Positions 30,073-39,697 are shown, counted from the first letter of the stretch. The stretch: DNA of 64,000 bases from Tatumella morbirosei (GCF_000757425.2 NZ_JPKR02000003.1:434001-498000); one strand, 5' to 3'. The notes: generated from the sequence alone by a model not told the origin. A program made the numbers and translations.

Positions 30073-30669
30073 TTATTCGGTAAGGTATGTCTCAACCGTG
30101 GCGGGACCGGGGCTATAAAAACCCCACCAGGGATTCCCCCAGTAGCCATGGCGGTACCGGCCGGGGCCAGGGCCATACCAAATCCACGGATCCATCGGCA
30201 TTGGCGGGCTCACTACCTGACTGGCCAGATGCCAACGCTGATAGCCTGTCACATCGATGACCAAAAAGTCATAAGTTGCCTGACCAATCTGACCTTTCTC
30301 TGTACCGCGGATATTACCTAATACTGTCAGGTACTGATTATTCAGATTGACCGGGTCCACAAATCCATGCACGTCAGCATAAATCCGTCCGGTCGATGCC
30401 GAACCCAGTATTGGCCGGGCACTATCATCCAGCGGTTGAACCGCCAGTTCAATGCGGGTCATACCATTACTGTTGGTAACTTTTACCACCTGACCGCCAA
30501 ACCGGGATTCCTGTCCTACATAAAGCTGAGGGGCATTCATCACCCGAACCAGGTCCTGTTGTGGCTCCGGAGAAATTCCGCGAATACTTTGAGGTACAGT
30601 TGCACATCCGGCAAGTAATAACACGGACGTCAGCATCAATGCAGAACAACCCTTTCTTAAACTGAGCAT
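30073..30669 (-). CDS. yeaY: Slp family outer membrane lipoprotein YeaY
   Basis: Lipoprotein of 198 aa (193 in E. coli). The signal peptide [22 protein letters not shown] ends in the lipobox LLAGC, giving an acylated Cys near residue 22; the next residue is not Asp, so outer-membrane sorting is expected. The Slp domain follows ([40 protein letters not shown]). The C-terminal tail is rich in Gly, Pro, Trp and Tyr ([20 protein letters not shown]). Related to the carbon-starvation lipoprotein Slp; exact role unknown. Confidence 0.94.
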   Translation of the reverse strand: MLSLRKGCSALMLTSVLLLAGCATVPQSIRGISPEPQQDLVRVMNAPQLYVGQESRFGGQVVKVTNSNGMTRIELAVQPLDDSARPILGSASTGRIYADVHGFVDPVNLNNQYLTVLGNIRGTEKGQIGQATYDFLVIDVTGYQRWHLASQVVSPPMPMDPWIWYGPGPGRYRHGYWGNPWWGFYSPGPATVETYLTE

Positions 30670-30730
30670 AATAATCTCCTGAGTATTATCCGCTTAGACC
30701 GCTTAAATCACCGCGGGTTGCAGCAAACCA

Positions 30731-31441
30731 TCATCTGCCGGGTAATTTTTTCCATGTAACTTCATTACGCAAATAAACGGGTTCAATTTCTGCCACGGCG
30801 AAAACTTCCCCGCGCTGCCACTGGCTGACCGCCAGCGGTAACATATCCTGTGCCGTCGGTAGCTCAGAACCGCTCAGCTCAAGCTCCAGCGTATGGCCTT
30901 GCTGCATTTCAGGATAAGCCTTCCAACCAGTACCCGCCAGCGCCCAACGCCCGGAGAGTTGCTGCATCCGTTCGACAGCCTGAGCAGGATTTATGACCCG
31001 CTCAGTGTCGACACCCTGCCACTCTCCTTCGGCCGTGCGCTGATATTCTGCCCAATAAACCTCGCCCATTCGGGCATCTATTGCAGTAAGCACTTTGTCT
31101 GCCTGCTGTAACCGCCAGGCACCTTCGGCCAGAGCCGCCAGGGTAGAAACACCAATCATTGGCAATTCTGCCCCCAGAGCCAGTCCCTGAGCGATACCGA
31201 TACCAATTCTGACGCCGGTAAAACTGCCAGGTCCCCGGCAAAAAACCAATGCATCCAGATCAGTCAGAGCCAGTTGCTGACCCTCAAGCAATTCTGCCAC
31301 CAGCGGTAATATTTTGCGGGTATGATCGCGCGGAGCAACCTCAAATCGTGCATCCAGTTGTTGGTGGTTAAGAATTGCGGCCGAACAGGCTTCCGTTGCC
31401 GTATCAAGAGCCAATAGTTTTAAAGCTGAGATGTCTTGCAT
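30731..31441 (-). CDS. tsaB: tRNA threonylcarbamoyladenosine biosynthesis protein TsaB
   Basis: Scaffold partner of TsaD in forming t6A37 on ANN-decoding tRNAs. ATG 31441 gives 236 aa (231 in E. coli) with a weak ribosome site; the ATG at 31498 is further from the family start. ASKHA fold: [46 protein letters not shown] and [15 protein letters not shown] are all present. It is essential in E. coli. It lies downstream of yoaA and upstream of yeaY as in E. coli. Confidence 0.95.
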   Translation of the reverse strand: MQDISALKLLALDTATEACSAAILNHQQLDARFEVAPRDHTRKILPLVAELLEGQQLALTDLDALVFCRGPGSFTGVRIGIGIAQGLALGAELPMIGVSTLAALAEGAWRLQQADKVLTAIDARMGEVYWAEYQRTAEGEWQGVDTERVINPAQAVERMQQLSGRWALAGTGWKAYPEMQQGHTLELELSGSELPTAQDMLPLAVSQWQRGEVFAVAEIEPVYLRNEVTWKKLPGR

Positions 31442-31608
31442 AGTTATTTGTAATTGATAAAAGTTAACATTCAGGCTGTAGGGAAATGAGCTTCCCACAA
31501 CCCGTGAATCAGTCGTTAGCTATCAGCGACACAACACCTCACAGGGGATAGTATAACTTGTCGCACGCAGATGAAATGAAACTCATTCGCAACAAAATAC
31601 TACAATCA

Positions 31609-33540
31609 TCAGTCATCCTGAATGAGGCTACCCGCAGGCCGACCCTCAGTAATAAACTGTTCAGCCCTGACTAAATCGCGCGTGCGTGGACAATCCGGCA
31701 GACTGTTGACGAACAATGCACCATAGGGTCTGGAAACTAAACGTGAATCACAGATCACCAGCACGCCACGGTCTGTTTCGTCACGTATCAGCCGACCCGC
31801 CCCCTGCTTCAGGGTGATTACTGCGTCAGGAAGCTGCACTTCATCAAACGGATCCAACCCACGATGTCTGGCATCTTCCATTCTTGCTTTGAGTAACGGG
31901 TCTTCCGGCGACGTAAAAGGGAGTTTATCAATAATCACTAATGATAAAGCGTCTCCACGGACATCCACCCCTTCCCAGAAGCTACTGGTCGCCACCAGTA
32001 ATGCATTTCCTGCCTCAATAAACTGCTGCAGTATTTGCCCCTTACTGGTTTCACCTTGCAGCAGTACCGGCAGACTCAATACCGCCCTGAACTCTGCTGC
32101 AAGTTCCCTCATCATTTGATAAGAGGTACATAAAAAGAAACATCTGCCCCGGTTGGCTTCAATTAAGGGTGTCAGTGTTTTAACCAGCTGCTTCGCAGCG
32201 CCGGGTCTGTGTGTTTCCGGTAAGTTTCTGGGGACACACAGTAACGCCTGACGCGCATAATCAAACGGACTATTAAGGATCATCTGCCTGGCGGTTGTAA
32301 CTCCCAAACGTCCCGCGAAGTGTTGCATCTGACCATTGACTGACAACGTTGCTGAGGTAAACACCCAGGATGCATTACGCGCATCAACAACTTCACGAAA
32401 GCGTTCAGCTACAGATAACGGGGTCAGTGCCAGGGTAAAATGCCGTGACGTACATTCATACCAGTAACTGAAGCCCGGCTGCTCGGTGTGACTGATTCGC
32501 TTCAGTCGCGTGCGGTATTGTGCTGCCCTTTCAAATGCCGCATCCAGTAATGCAGAACGCCCGAGAGACAGTTTTATCACGTCGTAACAGAGTTCCAGCG
32601 CATCATCGAGCAGTACCAACATGCGTGCTACATTGGCTTGCTGTAATAATTCGCGCAGATTGCCCCGGAATCCGGGTTCGCCAAGAATCATCCTGAAATC
32701 CTGACTTGCCTGGGATAACCGGTCTGCCGCTTTCTGCAACTGCTGCATGTCCCGAACTTCAGTACGATAAGCGATAATAATGTCTTTGGCTAAATCCTGT
32801 AGCTGTCGGCCGGAGATCTGCTGTCCAAAATACTGGCTGGCAATATCCGGAAGCTGATGAGCTTCGTCAAATATCATCACCTGAGCATCAGGAATTAATT
32901 CAGCAAATCCACTCTCTTTAACCACCAGATCCGCCAGAAACAAGTGATGATTGACAACGACGACATCTGAATCCATCGCCCTTTTTCGGGCTTTAACTAC
33001 AAAACAATCGTTGTAACGCGGACAATCACTCCCAAGACAGTTGTCATTTGTGCTGGTGACCAGTGGCCAAAGCCCGCTGTCTTCAGCTACGCTGGCACAC
33101 TGGCTGATGTCACCATCAACTGTTACCGAAGACCAGCCCCGGACACTGACCAGATCGGTGAGCGACTGTACCGGCAGGTCACCCCCGGTCAGATTCTGCT
33201 GGTCCATCCGTTCCAGGCAAAGATAATTTGAACGCCCTTTCAGGATCGCTGTTTTACCTTTGAATTTCAGAGCCCGGACAATGGTGGGTAAATCCCGACT
33301 GTAGAGTTGATCCTGCAATGCCCGGGAACCGGTCGACACGATCACTTTTTTACCTGAGCGCAGGGCTGGTACCAGATAAGCATAGGTTTTCCCGGTCCCT
33401 GTCCCCGCTTCTACTACCAGCTCACTTCCGTTATTAATTGCCTCGGCCACAGCCCCGGCCATCTGCCGCTGGGCTTCGCGTGGACGGAACCCCGGGATTG
33501 CGGCTGTCAGCGCCCCTTCAGGGGAAAAATCATCTGTCAC
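31609..33540 (-). CDS. yoaA: ATP-dependent DNA helicase YoaA (DinG/XPD-like)
   Basis: Iron-sulfur superfamily 2 helicase acting with the clamp-loader subunit chi in repair of replication-blocking damage. The start is GTG at 33540 behind GGGAGG, giving 643 aa (636 in E. coli) beginning (M)TDDFSPEGAL; a frame-open ATG at 33573 lies before the ribosome site. Walker A: VVEAGTGTGKTYAYL. Fe-S cysteines: the first in GDISQCASVAED, then CLGSDCPRYNDCF. Walker B DEAH in MIFDEAHQLP. Motif VI: QGAGRLIRDETDRG. Divergent from yoaB. Confidence 0.95.
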   Translation of the reverse strand: MTDDFSPEGALTAAIPGFRPREAQRQMAGAVAEAINNGSELVVEAGTGTGKTYAYLVPALRSGKKVIVSTGSRALQDQLYSRDLPTIVRALKFKGKTAILKGRSNYLCLERMDQQNLTGGDLPVQSLTDLVSVRGWSSVTVDGDISQCASVAEDSGLWPLVTSTNDNCLGSDCPRYNDCFVVKARKRAMDSDVVVVNHHLFLADLVVKESGFAELIPDAQVMIFDEAHQLPDIASQYFGQQISGRQLQDLAKDIIIAYRTEVRDMQQLQKAADRLSQASQDFRMILGEPGFRGNLRELLQQANVARMLVLLDDALELCYDVIKLSLGRSALLDAAFERAAQYRTRLKRISHTEQPGFSYWYECTSRHFTLALTPLSVAERFREVVDARNASWVFTSATLSVNGQMQHFAGRLGVTTARQMILNSPFDYARQALLCVPRNLPETHRPGAAKQLVKTLTPLIEANRGRCFFLCTSYQMMRELAAEFRAVLSLPVLLQGETSKGQILQQFIEAGNALLVATSSFWEGVDVRGDALSLVIIDKLPFTSPEDPLLKARMEDARHRGLDPFDEVQLPDAVITLKQGAGRLIRDETDRGVLVICDSRLVSRPYGALFVNSLPDCPRTRDLVRAEQFITEGRPAGSLIQDD

Positions 33541-33663
33541 ATCGCCTCCCGATGCAGCTAAAAAACCGCGCAATTATGTCAGTTTTCAATGATACGGACT
33601 ACCAGGGATGACATATTCATTGCGATATGGCAGGCTGACTGCCGGAAACTAAAGGAGCACACA

Positions 33664-34008
33664 ATGACTATTACCCGGATTGACCCGGAACACCGGATGT
33701 CTGAAGCTGTTATTCACAACGAAACCATCTATTACACCAGTGTACCAGAAGACCTTGAAGGCGATGCCTTCGCCCAGACGGCCGACGCCCTGGCGGTGAT
33801 TGACCGGTTACTGGCCCGTGTGGGTTCTGATAAAAGCAAAATACTCGATGCGACCATTTTTCTCACCGACACAGACGACTTTGCCGCCATGAATAAGGCC
33901 TGGGATGCGTGGGTTTCCCCTGATAACGCACCAGTCCGCTGTACTGTCCAGGCAGGGCTGATGCATCCTAAGTACAAAGTAGAAATCAAAATCATCGCAG
34001 CCCGCTAA
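33664..34008 (+). CDS. yoaB: RidA family protein YoaB
   Basis: Small trimeric-type enamine/imine deaminase family protein of 114 aa, as in E. coli. ATG 33664 follows AAGGAG; the upstream frame is not family sequence. It begins MTITRIDPEHRMSEAVIHNE and has the RidA C-terminal PVRCTVQAGLMHPKYKVEIKI with the conserved Arg. It probably destroys reactive 2-aminoacrylate-type intermediates; the substrate is unproven. Confidence 0.94.
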   Translation: MTITRIDPEHRMSEAVIHNETIYYTSVPEDLEGDAFAQTADALAVIDRLLARVGSDKSKILDATIFLTDTDDFAAMNKAWDAWVSPDNAPVRCTVQAGLMHPKYKVEIKIIAAR

Positions 34009-34022
34009 AATTCAGTAAGCTG

Positions 34023-34241
34023 TTAAGCATCTTCATCAGCGTCTTCATCAGCATCTTCATCAGCGTCTTCATCATCCTCGAAACGTGCCAGACTTTGTCC
34101 TCCCTGGTGCGTTTCGCGTATCTCTGCTGCCACCAGGGCAATAGCTTCACCACTGGACATACCTTCCGCAATAAGCTGATGAATACGTTCAACGGCCTGT
34201 TGCTGCTGTTGATGAGAAAGTGCCGGTAATCCATTAAACAT
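34023..34241 (-). CDS. yoaH: YoaH family protein with expanded acidic repeat tail
   Basis: Small protein of unknown function, 72 aa against 59 in E. coli. Residues 1-54 align with E. coli YoaH ([20 protein letters not shown], then [18 protein letters not shown] and LARFED). The difference is the C-terminus, where four copies of Asp-Glu-Asp-Ala replace the short acidic end. The repeat is encoded by four 12-bp units (34026-34073). It is convergent with yoaB and divergent from pabB, the E. coli arrangement. Confidence 0.92.
   Translation of the reverse strand: MFNGLPALSHQQQQQAVERIHQLIAEGMSSGEAIALVAAEIRETHQGGQSLARFEDDEDADEDADEDADEDA
34026..34073 (-). repeat. 12-bp tandem repeat, 4 copies, in the yoaH 3' end
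   Basis: On the plus strand the units are AGCATCTTCATC, AGCGTCTTCATC, AGCATCTTCATC, AGCGTCTTCATC. The A/G difference alternates, so the array looks like a duplicated 24-bp unit. Each unit encodes Asp-Glu-Asp-Ala, so copy-number change would keep the reading frame. Confidence 0.93.
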
Positions 34242-34353
34242 ACAAACCTCTGCTACATAGCCAGTTTCCCGTCACTGTTGACGAGATAACTGATGTCAGT
34301 AATTAAAAAATATGTCAGGCTTATGACCAGTTTATTGCTAATGCCCGACGTTT

Positions 34354-35733
34354 ATGACTCTGAATACCGTTTCTCTTGAATACTCACCGGATGCACTTAA
34401 CCACTGGTTTTCCCGTGTGGAACAGCAACCATGGGCCATATTACTCAGCTCATCAGCGGCCGAACATCATGATAACCGGTTCGATATTTTCAGTGCTGAC
34501 CCGTTGATGACCCTGTCCACCACTGGCAAGACAACCTGGATAAGCGAAGGAGATAAGCTTCACCACTCCCACCGTGACCCACTGGCTTTGTTGCAGGAAG
34601 CCCTACAGACTCTGCCGGAAGTGACCTCGTCACTTTCGGACCTGCCGTTTACCGGCGGTGCTCTGGGTCTGTTTGGTTATGATTTAGGGCGACGATTCGA
34701 ACAGCTTCCGGAGACAGCTGTCAGTGAATTACACACTGCCGATATGGCAGTAGGGATCTACGATTGGGCCATGATAGCAGATCATCATAAACAACGCCTT
34801 ACTCTGGTAAGCCTCAGTGACAGCAGTCAACGGTTAGAGTGGCTGAATTCGCAGCAGACTCTGCAACTTCCTGCTTTCCGGCTCATTTCCGAATGGCAAA
34901 GTAACCTTTCACGTGAACAGTATCAACAGTGCTTTAACCGCGTCAAAAATTACATTAATGCCGGAGACTGTTATCAGATAAATTTGGCTCAGCGGTTTAG
35001 CGCGGAATACCAGGGCAGCGAATGGCAGGCTTTTCAGTATTTGAGCCGGCAGAACCGTGCACCATTCAGTGCGTTTGTGCGTCTGCCAGAGAGCTGCCTG
35101 CTGAGCCTGTCTCCTGAGCGCTTTCTGCAGGTGAAGAACCGCCAGGTAGAGACCCGGCCCATTAAAGGCACACGCCCCCGTCTTGATGATCCACAAGCTG
35201 ACGCACACCAGGCCCGTCAGCTGGCATCCGCAGAAAAAGATCGGGCAGAAAATCTGATGATAGTGGATTTATTACGTAATGATATCGGACGGGTAGCTGA
35301 ACCCGGCAGTGTCACTGTTCCGGAATTGTTTGTGGTTGAACCCTTCCCTGCAGTGTACCATCTGGTCAGTACTGTACGTGGCAGACTTCCCACCGGCACC
35401 GAAAATAGTGACCTGTTACGCGCCTGTTTCCCGGGCGGATCGATTACCGGAGCACCAAAAATTCGCGCTATGGAAATTATTGATGAACTGGAGCCACATC
35501 GACGCAATGCCTGGTGTGGCAGCATCGGTTACCTGAGCCGTTGCGGGAATATGGATACTAATATTACTATCCGCACCCTGATTGCGGAGCAGCAAAAACT
35601 CTATTGTACTGCCGGTGGTGGAATTGTAGCCGACAGTATAGCGGAGGACGAATATCAGGAAACGTTACACAAGCTACAACGTATACTGCCTGCATTGACC
35701 CACTTATCCTCGATAAACTCTGATGAATATTGA
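34354..35733 (+). CDS. pabB: Aminodeoxychorismate synthase component I
   Basis: Converts chorismate plus ammonia (from PabA) to 4-amino-4-deoxychorismate, the first committed step to p-aminobenzoate and folate. 459 aa (453 in E. coli). The chorismate-binding fold carries the active-site lysine K271 in TRPIKGTRPRL; AFPGGSITGAPK-type motif appears as CFPGGSITGAPKIRAMEII, and AGGGIVADS and KDRAENLMIVDLLRND are intact. Its last 11 bp overlap the start of nudL. Confidence 0.96.
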   Translation: MTLNTVSLEYSPDALNHWFSRVEQQPWAILLSSSAAEHHDNRFDIFSADPLMTLSTTGKTTWISEGDKLHHSHRDPLALLQEALQTLPEVTSSLSDLPFTGGALGLFGYDLGRRFEQLPETAVSELHTADMAVGIYDWAMIADHHKQRLTLVSLSDSSQRLEWLNSQQTLQLPAFRLISEWQSNLSREQYQQCFNRVKNYINAGDCYQINLAQRFSAEYQGSEWQAFQYLSRQNRAPFSAFVRLPESCLLSLSPERFLQVKNRQVETRPIKGTRPRLDDPQADAHQARQLASAEKDRAENLMIVDLLRNDIGRVAEPGSVTVPELFVVEPFPAVYHLVSTVRGRLPTGTENSDLLRACFPGGSITGAPKIRAMEIIDELEPHRRNAWCGSIGYLSRCGNMDTNITIRTLIAEQQKLYCTAGGGIVADSIAEDEYQETLHKLQRILPALTHLSSINSDEY

Positions 35734-36286
35734 GCAATTCCGGCAACGTTTCCTGTTGCAACTTCCACAGGCTCAACCGCTGGGGAAAGAGAGCGATCGT
35801 CAGGCAGCGGTGCTGCTGCCGGTGATCGCCCACCCGGAACCTACACTGCTGCTCACTCTTCGCTCGGCACATCTGCGTAATCACCCCGGACAGGTGTCAT
35901 TTCCTGGTGGCAAACAGGATTTCAGCGATAGCTCACTTAAAGAGACTGCATTAAGGGAAACACAAGAAGAGTTGGGACTGACACAGGATAAGATAGAAGT
36001 CATTGGCCAACTGCCCACGGTCAGCAGCCAGACAGGCTTCAGGGTAACCCCCTTTGTCGCGATACTACCGGCTGGTTTACCTCTCAGGATTGAAGCCGCC
36101 GAAGTGGCTATGGTCTTTGAAGTCCCGTTATTACCTCTGCTTGAGAGTAAGCATTTTTCACCACTGAAGGTGACCCGTAACGGCCAGTCTCGCCATGTCT
36201 GGATATCCAACTATCCACATCAGTTTATCTGGGGGATGACTGCTGGTATCCTCCGCGACCTTGGCAAGCAATTACTCGACATCTAA
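35723..36286 (+). CDS. nudL: Nudix hydrolase NudL (CoA pyrophosphatase family)
   Basis: 187 aa (192 in E. coli). The Nudix box is GGKQDFSDSSLKETALRETQ followed by EELG, preceded by the CoA-type signature HPGQVSFPGG. It probably cleaves coenzyme A derivatives to phosphopantetheine and 3',5'-ADP. ATG 35723 overlaps the end of pabB by 11 bp, so translation is likely coupled, as in E. coli. In E. coli sdaA follows; it is not here. Confidence 0.94.
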   Translation: MNIEQFRQRFLLQLPQAQPLGKESDRQAAVLLPVIAHPEPTLLLTLRSAHLRNHPGQVSFPGGKQDFSDSSLKETALRETQEELGLTQDKIEVIGQLPTVSSQTGFRVTPFVAILPAGLPLRIEAAEVAMVFEVPLLPLLESKHFSPLKVTRNGQSRHVWISNYPHQFIWGMTAGILRDLGKQLLDI

Positions 36287-36465
36287 TCATTCCCTCAGCC
36301 GATAATGGGGATGGAGCACAACCCTGGTCTCACCTGTGCCCCTGTGGCAAGCCCGCCATATTGAGAGAAATGCATTCGCTACAATGAAAGCTATGAAACT
36401 AAAATAACGTGAAACATGCCGGATTGGGCTGACGATAAAAGTACGGTGAGGCTCACAGCCGCGGT

Positions 36466-36501
36466 AGTAAACAGGCCCCGTGAGGTTAACCACAGGGCCT
36501 G
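36466..36501 (-). terminator. Terminator after yoaE
   Basis: Minus strand: CAGGCCCTGTGG, loop TTAA, CCTCACGGGGCCTG, a stem with small internal mismatches, then TTTACTA. It begins 5 bp after the yoaE stop codon. The remaining stretch to nudL (about 180 bp) shows no gene. Confidence 0.6.
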
Positions 36502-36505
36502 ATAC

Positions 36506-38068
36506 TTATTCTGGCTCGTCCTCGTCCGTATCTGACGGGTCACGGGTAACCCGTACCAGGTCAATGCGATACTCCGTAGCCTCCAGAACGGTGAAGTGCA
36601 GATTTTCGATATCAATCACTTCTCCAGCCCGGGGAATCTGGTCCCTGTGAGAGATTAACCGCCCGGCGATTGAGGCATAATCTTCGGCAGGATCGACCAG
36701 ACAATGCACATCCAGTAACTGCTCGAGAGAATGCAGGTCTGTTCCCCCTTTGACCAGCCAGCCCTCTCCATCCGGGACAATATCCGGTGTTTCGTCTTCA
36801 TCAGGAAATTCTCCGGCAATGGCTTCCAGCACATCCAGTGGTGTCACTAATCCCTGAACAACGCCAAACTCATTGCTCACAATCACGATACTGCCTTTAG
36901 CCCTGCGTAAAACACCCAGCAGATTGATCGGATCTAATGTCTCAGGGACAATAATTGCCGGGTTTTCCGCAGCAAACTGGCTGATATCCAGCTGTTTATC
37001 AAGGGCCACCAGTAACTCCTTGGCTCTGACAACCCCGATAATCTCATCCAGTTCTCCACGGCATACAGGGAAGAGACTATGCGGAGTATCCAGCAACTGC
37101 CGACGAATCTCTTCAGTCGAACTTTCAGCATTTACCCAGGAAATATCCCCTCTCGGCGTCATCAGGCTACGCACCGAACGTGACGCCAGGGTCAATACTC
37201 CGGTAATCATATAGCGTTCTTCATCCTTAAAGCTTTCGGTCGCCGGCACCTCACTCTCAGGATGAGAACTGTCGGTTGACGATTGAGATTGTTTGCCACC
37301 CATCAGTCGCACAATCACCTCAGCTGTCCGTTCACGTAATGGTCGGCGGGACTGGTGACGCAGAAAATTTCGTCTGGCTATCTGGTTAAACATCTCAATG
37401 ACTATTGAGAAGCCGATCGCGGCGTACAGATAACCTTTCGGAATATGAAAACCGAATCCTTCAGCCACCAGGCTCAGACCAATCATCAACAGGAAACTGA
37501 GACACAACACCACCACTGTCGGATGGGCATTAACAAAGCGTGTCAACGGCTTCGATGCTAACAACATAATTCCCATGGCAATCACCACTGCCGTCATCAT
37601 GACCCATAGATGGCTGACCATACCCACGGCTGTGACTACTGCGTCGAGTGAGAATACGGCATCCAGCACAACAATCTGCGCAACGACGGACCAGAAACTG
37701 GCATAACTTTTATTTGTCTGATGAGATTCCGGCTGGTTTTCCAGTCGCTCATGCAGTTCGGTCGTCGCCTTGAATAGCAGGAAGATCCCCCCCGCCAGCA
37801 TGATCAGATCACGTCCGGCAAAACCAAAATCTCCAATGTGAAATAATGGCCGGGTGAGAGTCACCATCCATGAAATCAGTGACAGTAGCCCCAGTCGCAT
37901 CACCAGGGCAAGACTGAGCCCAATAATCCTCGCTTTATCCCGCTGCCGCGGAGGTAATTTATCCGCGATAATCGCAATAAACACCAGGTTATCAATACCC
38001 AGAACAATCTCAAGAACAATCAGTGTCAGCAAGCCTGCCCAGATAGAGGGGTCCAGAAATATTTCCAT
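36506..38068 (-). CDS. yoaE: TerC-family membrane protein with CBS and CorC domains, YoaE
   Basis: 520 aa (518 in E. coli). The N-terminal half (about 1-240) is a TerC-type membrane domain with seven or so spans and the acidic motifs [12 protein letters not shown] and [14 protein letters not shown], which in relatives bind or move divalent metals. A CBS pair follows (about 300-425, e.g. [20 protein letters not shown]), then a CorC/HlyC domain (about 435-515). TerC relatives such as Alx and MntP-linked exporters act in manganese or calcium export; YoaE's own role is not established. Preceded by an unusually long leader. Confidence 0.95.
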   Translation of the reverse strand: MEIFLDPSIWAGLLTLIVLEIVLGIDNLVFIAIIADKLPPRQRDKARIIGLSLALVMRLGLLSLISWMVTLTRPLFHIGDFGFAGRDLIMLAGGIFLLFKATTELHERLENQPESHQTNKSYASFWSVVAQIVVLDAVFSLDAVVTAVGMVSHLWVMMTAVVIAMGIMLLASKPLTRFVNAHPTVVVLCLSFLLMIGLSLVAEGFGFHIPKGYLYAAIGFSIVIEMFNQIARRNFLRHQSRRPLRERTAEVIVRLMGGKQSQSSTDSSHPESEVPATESFKDEERYMITGVLTLASRSVRSLMTPRGDISWVNAESSTEEIRRQLLDTPHSLFPVCRGELDEIIGVVRAKELLVALDKQLDISQFAAENPAIIVPETLDPINLLGVLRRAKGSIVIVSNEFGVVQGLVTPLDVLEAIAGEFPDEDETPDIVPDGEGWLVKGGTDLHSLEQLLDVHCLVDPAEDYASIAGRLISHRDQIPRAGEVIDIENLHFTVLEATEYRIDLVRVTRDPSDTDEDEPE

Positions 38069-38298
38069 TAATGGCTCCTTGAGGACAAAAATAACATAGC
38101 AACGAAAGCCCGGCCGAAGGTCGTGCCGATAACCGGTTGCGGATAAATGCGGGAATGGTCGATCGAAAAGTTGCAGGCACTACAATGCAGCTGCGGAAAG
38201 ACTGAACGGCGTCGGTGAGGGTCCATAAACAGGGCTAAGCCCGATACTCCTGAATAATAAACAGAGAATTACTGTATCAGCATCTGTCACGCCGTCAA
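38069..38298 (-). promoter_or_regulatory. Promoter and long 5' leader of yoaE
   Basis: Minus-strand -35 TTGACG (38293-38298), 16-nt spacer, -10 TACAGT (38271-38276). Transcription from about 38264 would leave a leader near 195 nt before the AAGGAG ribosome site. The leader has a stem CGGGC-TTA-GCCC preceded by GGAGTAT, which recalls the GGGGAGUA start of the yybP-ykoY manganese riboswitch used by TerC relatives (alx, mntP). I do not see the rest of that riboswitch core, so this is a suggestion only. No ORF lies here. Confidence 0.4.
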
Positions 38299-38334
38299 AA
38301 AAATTTTTACACTTACACACTAAATGACATTTAA

Positions 38335-39159
38335 TTACGTTGCGAGTGGCTTTCGCTGCCACAGACGTAGCCTGAAATCAGCGTCACAATGGAAACTAAC
38401 GGTGGATGCCAGCTGTTGCCAGACCTGCTCTGATGCCCGCCAGGCAAAAGGAGTCATCTGTAACAAGGCTGTTGAGGCTTCCGACGTTAAATCCATTGAA
38501 TAGGTAAGGCGTTTCTCTTGTACCTGAACAAAATCAGACAACGGATGTTCATTGTCTTCATGCTGCTGAACTTCCGAATAGATAAGAGCTTTTAGCTGAC
38601 GCAAATGATCCGGTCCCGGAGTAACGGTGAGTAAATAGCCCTCCGGTTTCAGGGTTCTCGCCAGCTCCTCATCTTTACAGGGCGCATAGATTCTCAAAAC
38701 AGCATTCAGGCTTTGATCAGCAAATGGCAAACGGTAACTGGAAGCCACACAGAAACGTATCGCTTTATAGCGTTTGGCCGCATATTTGACAGCCACTTTG
38801 GCGACATCAAGACCATAGACAGCGGCCCCCTGCCGTTTTGCAAAACAACGGGCAATCTCTGCGGTGTAATACCCTTCACCACAACCGATATCCAGAATTT
38901 GTACGTCAGTCTGCGGAAGATGTTCTGCCAGCATTTCAGTGACGGCACTTCGCATGGGCTGGTAATAACCTTGATCCAGGAAGCTTCGCCTGGCCTGCAT
39001 CATCTCCGGACTGTCTCCCGGAATTTTCGACCCTTTGTGCTGCACCGGCATGAGGTTAACGTAACCTTCTCTGGCCCGATCAAAATGGTGATTGCCAGTA
39101 CACCGCCACCCGCCCTGTTGCTGTAACAATGGCTGATGACATAACGGACATATATACAC
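38335..39159 (-). CDS. rlmA: 23S rRNA (guanine745-N1)-methyltransferase
   Basis: Methylates G745 in helix 35 of 23S rRNA. GTG at 39159 gives 274 aa (269 in E. coli), beginning (M)YICPLCHQPLLQQQGGW; the frame runs open to 39252 but crosses the cspC terminator. Zinc cysteines/histidine: CPLC and CTGNHHF. SAM motif I: ILDIGCGEGYYT; motif GLDVAKVAVKYAAKRY; active region RIYAPCKDEELAR. In E. coli mntP lies upstream; here it is absent and cspC is next. Confidence 0.93.
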   Translation of the reverse strand: MYICPLCHQPLLQQQGGWRCTGNHHFDRAREGYVNLMPVQHKGSKIPGDSPEMMQARRSFLDQGYYQPMRSAVTEMLAEHLPQTDVQILDIGCGEGYYTAEIARCFAKRQGAAVYGLDVAKVAVKYAAKRYKAIRFCVASSYRLPFADQSLNAVLRIYAPCKDEELARTLKPEGYLLTVTPGPDHLRQLKALIYSEVQQHEDNEHPLSDFVQVQEKRLTYSMDLTSEASTALLQMTPFAWRASEQVWQQLASTVSFHCDADFRLRLWQRKPLAT

Positions 39160-39221
39160 TGCTCGTACCCCACTGATAAAAACAGCCGCAAGTGTACCTG
39201 TTCGTCGCCGAAGGAAAAAGC

Positions 39222-39249
39222 AAAAAACCCCGCTCACTGAGCGGGGTTT
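39222..39249 (-). terminator. Rho-independent terminator after cspC
   Basis: Perfect 11-bp stem AAACCCCGCTC / GAGCGGGGTTT with a 3-nt loop; read on the minus strand it ends in GGGGTTTTTT. It lies 48 bp past the cspC stop codon and before the rlmA start. Confidence 0.9.
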
Positions 39250-39296
39250 CACAATTCATCATTTCAGGAAGTGATTCCGGAAAGAGATTCGTTTAA

Positions 39297-39506
39297 TCAG
39301 ATAGCAGTTACGTTAACCGCTGCTGGTCCTTTCTGACCGTCCTGAATTTCGAACTCTACGTTCTGGCCTTCAGCCAGAGTTTTGAAGCCATTACCCTGGA
39401 TTGCAGAGAAATGTACGAATACATCTTTGCTGCCGTCTGCAGGAGTAATGAAACCAAAACCTTTAGACTCGTTGAACCACTTAACCTGACCTTTAATCTT
39501 TGCCAT
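39297..39506 (-). CDS. cspC: Cold-shock family RNA chaperone CspC
   Basis: 69-aa single cold-shock domain that binds single-stranded RNA/DNA and, in E. coli, is constitutive and stabilises rpoS mRNA. RNP1 (KGFGFITP) and RNP2 (DVFVHFSAI) are intact. The whole sequence equals E. coli CspC as I remember it, including [10 protein letters not shown] at the start and AAVNVTAI at the end, which separates it from CspE. It follows yobF after a 13-bp gap, with AAGGA overlapping that spacer. Confidence 0.98.
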
Positions 39507-39519
39507 TTTGCAAATTCCT

Positions 39520-39663
39520 TTAAATGTTTATTTTGCCCGGAGGCAGTGTTACAGAAAAACGTGGGACATTACTGAATGAGGCACTAATATTTGGTTCGGC
39601 AAAGGAAGCAGTTCTAACGATAACGTCTTTACTCATATCTTCTTTACTGAAAATGCCATACAT
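39520..39663 (-). CDS. yobF: Small stress protein YobF
   Basis: ATG 39663 to TAA at 39520 encodes 47 aa, the E. coli YobF length: [20 protein letters not shown], then [13 protein letters not shown] and ending LPPGKINI. The start (M-Y/C-GIFSKE), SK-x-V and the AEP-x-I-x-AS-x-SNV stretch match E. coli YobF; the last 13 residues diverge. Two-gene operon with cspC as in E. coli. Family knowledge: small protein induced by heat and other stresses, function unknown. The nearest ribosome site (GAGG) is 13 nt from the ATG, rather distant. Confidence 0.88.
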
Positions 39664-39697
39664 ATACAGAATCGCACCTCGATTAATCTATGAATTG

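Noticed and set aside
34028-34234. Minus-strand frame with [16 protein letters not shown]-type repeats next to yoaH
   Set aside because: It is the other-frame reading of the YoaH acidic repeat and its 5' region; the YoaH frame has family likeness and a proper start.
38335-39252. RlmA starting at the ATG at 39252
   Set aside because: That start would place coding sequence inside the cspC terminator and adds residues absent from the family.
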